Source: JBBRMQ01 sp038230775
Lineage (GTDB): Bacteria > Acidobacteriota > Thermoanaerobaculia > Gp7-AA8
Assembly (NCBI GenBank): GCA_038230775.1
Contig: JBBRMQ010000019.1
Location: 1-31,861, forward strand
Reading direction: 5' to 3'
Length of the DNA: 31,861 nt
Shown here: positions 23,087 to 29,726 of the stretch, piece after piece
Layout of the letters: every line of letters begins with the position of its first letter
Position numbering within the stretch: position 1 is the first letter of the stretch
Made by a program: the position numbers and the translations under genes
Notes under the pieces: generated by a model
Seen by the model: the letters and a program-made list of their open reading frames with translations, nothing else
Database searches by the model: none
Told to the model about the DNA's origin: nothing

Positions 23087-24568
23087 TTACGGCAGCATCA
23101 GACGGATGACCACCCGGCGGTTCTTCAACCGGCCCTCGGCCGTGTTGTTGTCGCCGACCGGCTCGCGTGCGTCGCGGCCTTCGATCGTGATGCGGGAAGC
23201 GTCGATGCCGTGGCGGCTGACGAGGTAGTCGCGCACTGCTTCGGCGCGGCGGCGGTCGAGATCCTTGTTCGGACCCGTCGCCTCGCGGTTGTCGGTGTAG
23301 CCGATGACGATCGCGGTCGAAGTCGGTTCCTGCTTCATGCGGAGTGCGACGTCGTCGAGGATCGCTTTGGCGATGTTCGTGAGGCGGGCCGAGCCCGGCT
23401 CGAAGTGGATCTCGTCGGTGCGGATCTCGGTCGGCACGCGCGGCGGCGCAACAGGCGCCTCAGGCGGAGCGATCGGCGGCGGGGGAGGTGCCTGCGGCGC
23501 GCACGGCGGCGGAAGCGAGATCGGTGCTGCCGGTGCTGCGGCTGCCATCGCGGCCATGTGCAGCGGCGCGAAGGTCAGGCCGACGAGGCCGGAAACGCCG
23601 CAGTCGGAAAGCTCGGTGACGCGGCACTCGGTGCTGTCGTAGCTGAATTTGCCGACGTTCCAGCGAACACCGGCATTGAGCGCCCAGCCGCTGTTGCCGA
23701 ACCAGTGACGCAGTCCGGTCACGAGGAAGATCGGTGCTTTTGGTTTGACGTCACCGCCGTTGTAGAACACGGTGTTCAGCTCGCTGATCCAGTTGGTCGT
23801 GCTCCACCAGTGGATCGGCATGTTCACGCCGCCGTTGAGGCGGATCTCGTTCGGAAGGTCGACGTCGTTCGCGCCGAAGACCGCGGGCGCGTTGGTGTGG
23901 CTGGCGGTGCGCTTCCCGATGATGGCGTACTCGCCGGAGACCGATGCGATGCCGCGTGTCCAGGCGCCGCCGATGCCCCAGTTGGCGTTGCCGGTCGAGA
24001 GGCCGCTGTTCTTGTCACCGGTCGGAAGATCGGTAAAAAGCGACACGGCGAAATTGGTCGGGCTTTCCGGAGGGAGGATGCCGAACTTCGTCGCCAGATG
24101 GACGTTGCCCATGCCGCTGTCGCTGAACTTGCCCTGATAGAGCCAGCCGTTGACGAAGCCGGCGCGATCGCCACCCTGACCGCGATAGCGCTCGTACGGA
24201 AGCATCGCGCTCACTTCCCAGCGATCGGTCAGGCCGAAACCCACCGATGCACTGAACTGATCGCGATCGATGCCGTAGTCCTTGTAGCTACGCCTCGAAG
24301 GACGTGTGTACTGACGAGCAGGAGCGGCGAGAATGCGCCAGTTCTGCGCATACACGCCGAACGAGACGTCGCCGCGATGCAGCGTGAATCCCGTCTGCGT
24401 GGTGAACAGTCCGGTCTCGCCGGTAGAGGTGGGAGCGGGGATCTTCGTCTGATCCCAGGCCGACATCATCATCGTCGAACTGGTTCCGCTCATGCCGGAT
24501 TGCGCGAACAAAGGCGCAACCACCAGGCAACACAACACAAAGATGACTCGATGACTGAGACGCAGCAA
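23087..24568 (-). CDS. OmpA-family outer membrane protein with barrel and peptidoglycan-binding domain
   Basis: 493 residues. The start is set at TTG 24568 by a perfect AGGAGG (24575-24580) six nt upstream and a signal peptide (RVIFVLCCLVVAPLFAQS). Further upstream the frame has no such support. Residues about 30-335 are beta-barrel-like, with alternating aromatic strands and glycines. A Pro-rich hinge (APQAPPPPPIAPPEAPVAPP) links to a C-terminal OmpA domain: HFEPGSARLT, IGYTDN and NKDLDRRRAEAVRDYL carry the Asp and Arg that bind diaminopimelate. It would tether the outer membrane to peptidoglycan. It is divergent from the Omp85-like gene. Confidence 0.9.
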   Translation of the reverse strand: MLRLSHRVIFVLCCLVVAPLFAQSGMSGTSSTMMMSAWDQTKIPAPTSTGETGLFTTQTGFTLHRGDVSFGVYAQNWRILAAPARQYTRPSRRSYKDYGIDRDQFSASVGFGLTDRWEVSAMLPYERYRGQGGDRAGFVNGWLYQGKFSDSGMGNVHLATKFGILPPESPTNFAVSLFTDLPTGDKNSGLSTGNANWGIGGAWTRGIASVSGEYAIIGKRTASHTNAPAVFGANDVDLPNEIRLNGGVNMPIHWWSTTNWISELNTVFYNGGDVKPKAPIFLVTGLRHWFGNSGWALNAGVRWNVGKFSYDSTECRVTELSDCGVSGLVGLTFAPLHMAAMAAAAPAAPISLPPPCAPQAPPPPPIAPPEAPVAPPRVPTEIRTDEIHFEPGSARLTNIAKAILDDVALRMKQEPTSTAIVIGYTDNREATGPNKDLDRRRAEAVRDYLVSRHGIDASRITIEGRDAREPVGDNNTAEGRLKNRRVVIRLMLP

Positions 24569-24659
24569 ATCACACCTCCTAAAGTTCCGCACGGTTTTCG
24601 CCCGCATCGTATAATGCCCGCGGCTTACAAACCGTATGCCAGTCAAGGCATCACAATTT

Positions 24660-24690
24660 TGGTAAACGCCTCAAGTGACAAAGTTTACCA
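24660..24690. promoter_or_regulatory. Inverted repeat TGGTAAAC-15-GTTTACCA between divergent envelope genes
   Basis: Two perfect 8-bp arms (24660-24667 and 24683-24690) are spaced 23 bp centre to centre, about two helical turns, which fits a dimeric regulator. The site lies 33 bp upstream of the Omp85-like start and about 90 bp upstream of the ompA-like start. A TATAAT at 24610-24615 is nearby, but no convincing -35 was found on either strand. Confidence 0.45.
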
Positions 24691-24722
24691 TACCATGAGT
24701 CTGGGAGCCTCACCTGTCGACT

Positions 24723-26018
24723 ATGCGCTGTAGCCTCGCACTGACCCTCACCCTGGCGCTTCTCGGCGCCACCGTTGTCTTTGGCCAGGAGCCGCCGGCT
24801 CCATCACCCGCGCCGCCGGCCCCCGTTCCGACCTCGCCGCCACCGACCCAGCCTCCCCCGTCGACGCCGGCGCTGACCGAACCGCCTTCGATCCTGTCCC
24901 GCGCCGCGGGAACCTCCTCCGACCGTCGCGACTCCCTGCCGAACGTCAACATCTATCTTCCCGAGGGTCAGGCGGATATCCGGCTGCGGAAGTTGATCAA
25001 GAACGTGCTGTTCGAGAGTCAGATCACCTATCGCTTCATCAACGGCGACATCAGCACGTACCTTCGTTACAAGTACTACGCGAAGACATTCACCTACAAG
25101 ATCAGCGTCTTCGACTCCATCGGCTTTCCGGACGTCGGATCGAGCTCCAAGCAGGAGTTCGAGCGTGTTCGCGGTGGGCTCTTCCTCATGGGGTTTCCGC
25201 GCGACTACAACCACCGCTACTTCTGGCTGGTGCAGGACGACCGCCTCACCTTCGGCGACGTCACCGAGACCGACAACCGGAAAAACAACACGTACACGAA
25301 GGTCGGCTACCAGTACGGCACCCAGTTCGACGAGCACCTGAACGCCATCGTCGGCGAATCACGAGGTCGCACGATTCCGGTGCTGACCGCGTTTCGGGAA
25401 ATCGGGCCGCAGAAATTCAGCTACGCGGCAGCAATTACCGAATCGGCGCGAATCTCGACCGGAGATTACCGATACACGAAGTTCGAAGGAGAGGCGCTCC
25501 GCCGCTGGGACATCACGCCGACCTCGTTCATCGTGACCAGGGCTCACCTTGGCACCATTCCTTTCCGCAGCACGACAGCGAATCCCCTTCCGGGGGTCGA
25601 CAACCGTCCCCAGATCGAGCGCTATACCGTTCCCCGTTACGAAATGTTCAACCTCGGCGGTCGCGAGGCGCTGCGATCCATCGGCACGAGCACTAGAGGC
25701 ATGGGGCTCGACGAATTCCACCTGACCAACGAGTACTTCGTGCCCATCTTCCGGAACCGGGACATGAGGACATGGATCATGCACTGGCGCACGCTCTATG
25801 GAATCGGCTACGTCGGTGCGGGCTCGGTCGGTTACCGCCTGGGGGATGTCGCCCGCCCGAAGGACTACGCCGTCGACGCGGGCATCGGGGCGGAGGCCGC
25901 CGTGGGCATCCGCGACTTCGAGGTTCTGCTCAGCGCCATTTTTGCCCACACCGTCCGCGGTCCTGCGGATCTCGGCGGCAACAAGGTGAAGTTCTCGATC
26001 CGGACCGTGCGGTTCTAG
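24723..26018 (+). CDS. Outer membrane beta-barrel protein, Omp85/BamA-barrel-like
   Basis: 431 residues with a signal peptide (LALTLTLALLGATVVFGQ), a Pro-rich segment (about 24-50) and then a barrel to a C-terminal phenylalanine (FSIRTVRF). The stretch YEMFNLGGREALRSIGT followed by LTNEYFVPIF resembles the GG-x-x-LRG and E-x-R-x-P strands of Omp85 barrels. No POTRA domain is evident, so it is not a complete BamA. The function is unknown. The ATG has only a distant GGGAG. A 12-codon frame from ATG 24695 overlaps this start and might couple translation. Confidence 0.75.
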   Translation: MRCSLALTLTLALLGATVVFGQEPPAPSPAPPAPVPTSPPPTQPPPSTPALTEPPSILSRAAGTSSDRRDSLPNVNIYLPEGQADIRLRKLIKNVLFESQITYRFINGDISTYLRYKYYAKTFTYKISVFDSIGFPDVGSSSKQEFERVRGGLFLMGFPRDYNHRYFWLVQDDRLTFGDVTETDNRKNNTYTKVGYQYGTQFDEHLNAIVGESRGRTIPVLTAFREIGPQKFSYAAAITESARISTGDYRYTKFEGEALRRWDITPTSFIVTRAHLGTIPFRSTTANPLPGVDNRPQIERYTVPRYEMFNLGGREALRSIGTSTRGMGLDEFHLTNEYFVPIFRNRDMRTWIMHWRTLYGIGYVGAGSVGYRLGDVARPKDYAVDAGIGAEAAVGIRDFEVLLSAIFAHTVRGPADLGGNKVKFSIRTVRF

Positions 26019-26033
26019 CGCCGGCGGCGAGTC

Positions 26034-26180
26034 TTACGCAGCGCGGTGCGCGAGCTCGACGATCGTCGCCTCATCACCCGGGGCGCTCGATTCGTGATGC
26101 CGGTAGATCCGCCACATCACCGAGACCACGATGAGGACGATCGCGACCATGGCGAGAAACGCAGCGATCCGGCGAGCCAT
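26034..26180 (-). CDS. Small single-pass membrane protein
   Basis: 48 residues from ATG 26180: a short basic start (ARRIA), one hydrophobic helix (FLAMVAIVLIVVSVMW) and a charged tail with HH and GDEAT. The frame continues to 26243, but that would overlap the divergent oxidoreductase start, so the shorter form is preferred. No ribosome site is clear. It is convergent with the Omp85-like gene across 15 bp. It could be a small membrane regulator or a spurious call. Confidence 0.45.
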   Translation of the reverse strand: MARRIAAFLAMVAIVLIVVSVMWRIYRHHESSAPGDEATIVELAHRAA

Positions 26181-26232
26181 GCCAAAACCACGAGCAACGG
26201 GCGTGCCGCGGCTCTCATAGAATTCGGACTGC

Positions 26233-27258
26233 ATGAAAGCCATCGTAGTGCGGGATCACGGCGGAGTCGATCATCTCGAGTGGACCGAGGTTTCCGATCC
26301 GGTGGCCGGTGCGGGAGAGGCGATCGTCGCGCCGCGCGCCGTCGCGCTCAATCACCTCGACATCTGGGTGCGTCGCGGCGTGCCGGGACACAAGTTTCCG
26401 CTGCCGCTCATCGCCGGCGCCGAAGTAGCGGGCGTCATCGAGTCGGTTGCTCCCAACGATCGCTGGCACGCCGGCGATGAGGTCATCGTCGCGCCGGGGT
26501 TCTCGTGCGGTTTGTGCGTGGCCTGCCTGTCCGGGCACGACTCGCTGTGTGCGAGCTTCGGCATTTTCGGCGAGACGCGGAATGGCGGGGCCGCCGAAAA
26601 GATGCTCGTTCCGATTCGCAATCTGCTGCCAAAGCCGCCCTCGCTCAGCTTCACCGACGCCGCGGCGATCCCGCTCGACTTTCTCACCGCCTGGCACATG
26701 CTCGTCGCGCGCGCCGCGCTCCGCCCCGGGGAGACCGTGCTCGTGCAGGCCGGTGGCTCCGGCGTCGGCAGCGCCGCCATCCAGATCGCGAAGCTGTGGG
26801 GAGCGACGGTGTGGACCACGACCGGGAGCGCAGAAAAAGCGCGGCGCGCGAAAGCCCTGGGCGCCGAGGAGACCATCCTCTACCGCGAGGTCGATTTCGC
26901 AGCCGAGGTGCGGAGGTTGAGCGGAAAGAGAGGCGTCGATGTCGTTGTGGAGCACGTCGGCGGCGAGACGTTCGAGAAGTCGGTGAAGTCGCTGGCCCGC
27001 GGCGGCCGCCTCGTCACCTGCGGCGCCACTGCGGCCGGCGACGCCGCCATCAACCTGCGCCTCGTCTTTTTCAAGCAGCTCTCCATTCTCGGCTCCACGA
27101 TGGGTAGCATCGCGGAGCTGCACGAGGTGATGAAGCACGTGGAAGCGGGACGGCTGCGGGCGGTGGTCGATCGCGTGATGCCGTTGAGCGAGATCGCGGA
27201 GGCGCATCGCGTGCTGGAGAATCGGGAGGCGTTTGGGAAGGTCGTCCTCGAGATTTGA
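26233..27258 (+). CDS. Zinc-binding medium-chain dehydrogenase/reductase, quinone-oxidoreductase-like
   Basis: 341 residues. The structural zinc cysteines are complete (C92, C95, C98, C106), and the NAD(P)-binding motif is QAGGSGVGSAAIQIAK. The catalytic zinc site is not: N40 stands where alcohol dehydrogenases have Cys (LNHLDIWVRRG), and GAE replaces GHE at 62-64. The protein should therefore be a reductase of the quinone or enoyl type rather than a zinc alcohol dehydrogenase. The substrate is unknown. The stop codon TGA is immediately merged with the first unit of array G1. Confidence 0.9.
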   Translation: MKAIVVRDHGGVDHLEWTEVSDPVAGAGEAIVAPRAVALNHLDIWVRRGVPGHKFPLPLIAGAEVAGVIESVAPNDRWHAGDEVIVAPGFSCGLCVACLSGHDSLCASFGIFGETRNGGAAEKMLVPIRNLLPKPPSLSFTDAAAIPLDFLTAWHMLVARAALRPGETVLVQAGGSGVGSAAIQIAKLWGATVWTTTGSAEKARRAKALGAEETILYREVDFAAEVRRLSGKRGVDVVVEHVGGETFEKSVKSLARGGRLVTCGATAAGDAAINLRLVFFKQLSILGSTMGSIAELHEVMKHVEAGRLRAVVDRVMPLSEIAEAHRVLENREAFGKVVLEI

Positions 27259-27316
27259 ATGCAGAATGCAGAATGCAGAAGGAACCAAACAATTCTGCAT
27301 TCTGCATTCTGCATTC
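27257..27316. repeat. Perfect 24-bp inverted heptamer array (array G1)
   Basis: The left arm (27257-27280) and right arm (27293-27316) each consist of about three TGCAGAA-type heptamers and are exact inverse complements. The 12-nt loop is GGAACCAAACAA. The left arm begins inside the oxidoreductase stop codon. It would form a 24-bp hairpin in RNA and may end transcription, though no T-run follows. Confidence 0.95.
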
Positions 27317-27415
27317 GAAGTTCGAAGTTCGAAGTTCGAAGTTCGAAGTTCGAAGTTGAAGGGGAAGTTCGAACAGCTCGAATACCGGTCAATCCGAACT
27401 TCGAAATTCGAACTT
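27314..27415. repeat. Six-copy TTCGAAG array with a degraded inverted arm (array G2)
   Basis: Six exact TTCGAAG units occupy 27314-27355, sharing three bases with array G1. Single diverged copies follow (AAGTTCGAAC at about 27365, CGAACTTCG and TTCGAACTT at about 27395-27415). Each unit contains the self-complementary TTCGAA. The mutL start lies 20 bp beyond the array and has no Shine-Dalgarno. Confidence 0.95.
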
Positions 27416-27434
27416 CTTCATTCATAATTTCCGA

Positions 27435-29201
27435 GTGCCCCGTATCCAGATCCTTCCCTCCGATCTGATCAATCAGATTGCCGCCGGCGAAGTGGTGGAG
27501 CGACCGTCGTCCGTCGTGAAGGAGCTGATCGAAAACTCGATCGACGCCGGCGCGCGCTCGATCGAGGTGATCCTGGAGAACGGCGGCCGGAAGCGCATCG
27601 AGATCCGCGACAACGGCTGCGGCATGTCGGAAGACGACGCCGTCCTGGCGATGGAACGCCACGCCACGTCGAAGATCCGGCAGTTCGATGACCTGACGCG
27701 CGTCCGCACGCTCGGGTTCCGCGGCGAGGCGCTGCCGTCGATCGCCTCCGTCTCGCGCTTCACGCTCCTCACCTACGACGGGGAGAGCGAGTACGGAACG
27801 ATCATCGAGTGCGATCCGCTGACGAAGAACAGCGAGGTGCGGCCGGCCGCGCGCGACCGCGGGACGACGATCATCGTCCGCGAGCTGTTCGAGAACGTGC
27901 CCGCCCGGCGCAAGTTTCTGAAGAGCGCGGACGCCGAGTTCCGCGCGATCGTCACGGTCGTCTCGTCCTACGCGCTGCCGCTGCACGACCGCGCGTTCCG
28001 CCTCGAGCACAACGGGCGCACGGTTCTCGACCTGCCGCCCGCCTTGTCGGTGCGCGAGCGCGTGACGCAGGTGTTAGGCGCAGAAGCGGATGCCGCCCTG
28101 GAACCGATCGAGGGACAGTACGACACCGCGTTCGCCACCGGATTCGTAACGCGCGGACTGCGTTTCGGCAGCCGGCGCAACCAGTTCTTCTTCGTCAACG
28201 GCCGACTGGTCAGGGATCGCGTCCTCACCCACTCCGCGACGCGGGCGGCGGAATCGTTCGACTTCGACGGCCATCCGGCGATCGTCCTCTTTCTCGAGGT
28301 TCCCCCCGAGACCGTCGACGTGAACGTCCATCCGGCGAAGACCGAGGTACGCTTCCGCGACTCGGGAACGATTCATGTCGTGGTGGAGAAAGCCATTCGG
28401 AACGCGTTAGGCGGCGCAGAAGAGGGCGCCGGCCTTCTACCACCTGACACCTCACTCTCAGTCCTCAGTCCTCAGTCCTCAGTCCTGGCTCCACAGCGCT
28501 ACGACGCGCCGCCACCGCGAACCGAGTTCACCCCGCTCTTTCAGGCGCGTCCGGTCGTGCAGCCGCCCGTCGAGCCGCGCGCGGCCGCGGCGACGACCGT
28601 CGAAGAGGTGACCCATGCCCTCGGCGATCTGCAGGGACGCGTCATCGGCCAGTACCGCATGAGCTACATCCTCATCGACATGCCAGGCGGACTGCGCCTC
28701 ATCGACCAGCACGCCGCGCACGAGCGCGTGCTGTACGACCACTACTTCGCGCGAGCATCGCAGCATCAACCGGTCACGCAGCAGCTCCTGACACCCATCC
28801 TGAACGAAGGAGGCGCGGCGGAGACCGCCGTCCTCGACTCGCACGGCGACGAGCTGCGCGCCGTCGGATTCGAGATCGAGCGATTCTCCGGAAACTCCTT
28901 CGCAATCTCCGCCGTCCCCCGCGACCTCGGCCGCGACGACGTGGAGCGCTTTCTGCGCAAAGTGATCGACGCCTCGATCGAGGAGAAGTCGTCGCACGTC
29001 ACACGCGCACGGGAAAAAGTGTGCGCATCGCTCGCCTGTCAGGCCGCGATCAAGGTCCACCGGCCGTTAGGCGGCGAAGAGATGGCCCGCCTCGCCGCGG
29101 AGCTGCTCGCCTCATCCAACCCGTTCGCCTGCCCGCACGGACGCCCCGTGATCGTCGACATCAGGCACATCGACGTCGAACGGCACTTCCACCGGCGGTA
29201 G
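27435..29201 (+). CDS. mutL: DNA mismatch repair protein MutL
   Basis: 588 residues. The N-terminal GHKL ATPase is complete: INQIAAGEVVERPSSVVKEL, IDAGA, DNGCGM, GFRGEAL, and later VNGRLV and DVNVHPAKTEVRF. The C-terminal domain has an endonuclease-type motif, DQHAAHERVLYD (last position Asp rather than the usual Glu), with ACQAAIK and CPHGRP. MutL here probably nicks DNA itself, as in species without MutH. The start is GTG 27435, set by the conserved PRIQILPSDLINQIAAG. The interdomain linker holds a translated TCAGTCC array (residues about 342-351). It is followed by palindrome M. Confidence 0.95.
   Translation: MPRIQILPSDLINQIAAGEVVERPSSVVKELIENSIDAGARSIEVILENGGRKRIEIRDNGCGMSEDDAVLAMERHATSKIRQFDDLTRVRTLGFRGEALPSIASVSRFTLLTYDGESEYGTIIECDPLTKNSEVRPAARDRGTTIIVRELFENVPARRKFLKSADAEFRAIVTVVSSYALPLHDRAFRLEHNGRTVLDLPPALSVRERVTQVLGAEADAALEPIEGQYDTAFATGFVTRGLRFGSRRNQFFFVNGRLVRDRVLTHSATRAAESFDFDGHPAIVLFLEVPPETVDVNVHPAKTEVRFRDSGTIHVVVEKAIRNALGGAEEGAGLLPPDTSLSVLSPQSSVLAPQRYDAPPPRTEFTPLFQARPVVQPPVEPRAAAATTVEEVTHALGDLQGRVIGQYRMSYILIDMPGGLRLIDQHAAHERVLYDHYFARASQHQPVTQQLLTPILNEGGAAETAVLDSHGDELRAVGFEIERFSGNSFAISAVPRDLGRDDVERFLRKVIDASIEEKSSHVTRAREKVCASLACQAAIKVHRPLGGEEMARLAAELLASSNPFACPHGRPVIVDIRHIDVERHFHRR
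28458..28485. repeat. TCAGTCC heptamer array inside the mutL linker (array H)
   Basis: Four exact tandem copies of TCAGTCC are translated as part of SVLSPQSSVLAPQ, between the ATPase and dimerisation domains. The same unit forms the right arm of intergenic array B at 12483-12510. The linker is unstructured in MutL proteins, which would tolerate such an insertion. Confidence 0.92.
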
Positions 29202-29213
29202 AAACCGGTAGCT

Positions 29214-29278
29214 TCTGTGTGTGGACCGGCTTCAGCCGGTCGAAATTCGTGACCGGCTGAAGCCGGTCCAAACACAGA
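29214..29278. repeat. GTGTGGACCGGCTTCAGCC palindrome (element M)
   Basis: Two 28-bp arms with one mismatch surround a 9-nt loop (GAAATTCGT). Each arm contains a small internal palindrome, ACCGGCTTCAGCCGGT. It fills the gap between mutL and the YraN-family gene. The core is shared with element L at 17504-17560. Confidence 0.93.
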
Positions 29279-29329
29279 GGCTTGCTCGGAACGCGCCCTC
29301 CGGTTTTAACCGAGGTACCCTCGGCCGCG

Positions 29330-29719
29330 ATGAACGCGCACGAGCTCGGCCGCCGCGGTGAGCGCCGCGCCGCGTGGTTCTATCGTCTGCGCGGATACCG
29401 CATCGTCGCGCGCAACGTCCGCTTCCGGCGTGGCGAGATCGATCTCGTCGTGCGGCGCGGCGCAACGCTCGTTTTCGTCGAGGTGAAGGCGCGCCGGAGT
29501 CTTGCAGGCGGCGAGGGCTATGCGGCCGTCGGCCACGCGAAACAGCTCCAGCTCGTGCGGCTGGCCGGTGAGTACCTCGCTTCTCATCCGCATGGTGGCG
29601 AGATCCGGTACGACGTGATCTCGATCCACCGCGCGCGATGGCGATTCGTGATCACGCATTTCGCCGATGCCTTCCGCCCCGTCGCGGACGCCCGCGCGCC
29701 GTGGAGATGGCGGATATGA
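29330..29719 (+). CDS. yraN: YraN/UPF0102 family nuclease-fold protein
   Basis: 129 residues, the normal length. The PD-(D/E)XK-like core is GEIDLVVRRG followed by LVFVEVKAR. The N-terminus (ELGRRGERRAAWFYRLRGY) and RNVRFRRGE are typical. The family is predicted to bind or cut DNA, possibly Holliday junctions; its role is not settled. ATG 29330 opens the conserved region. Upstream codons to 29282 run out of palindrome M and are probably untranslated. The S9 peptidase gene starts seven bp after the stop, so the two may be co-transcribed. Confidence 0.9.
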   Translation: MNAHELGRRGERRAAWFYRLRGYRIVARNVRFRRGEIDLVVRRGATLVFVEVKARRSLAGGEGYAAVGHAKQLQLVRLAGEYLASHPHGGEIRYDVISIHRARWRFVITHFADAFRPVADARAPWRWRI

Positions 29720-29726
29720 TTCGCAC

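Noticed and set aside
22886..24733. 615-codon plus-strand frame opposite yhbY and the ompA-like gene
   Set aside because: The minus strand encodes a certain OmpA domain and YhbY. The plus translation is arginine/alanine-rich with no motif.
24695..24733. 12-codon leader peptide overlapping the Omp85-like start
   Set aside because: There is an ATG and a stop at a suitable place but no ribosome site, and no run of regulatory codons. It is mentioned only as a possible coupling device.
27257..27415. CRISPR array
   Set aside because: The repeat units are 7 bp in direct tandem with no spacers, and no cas genes are nearby.
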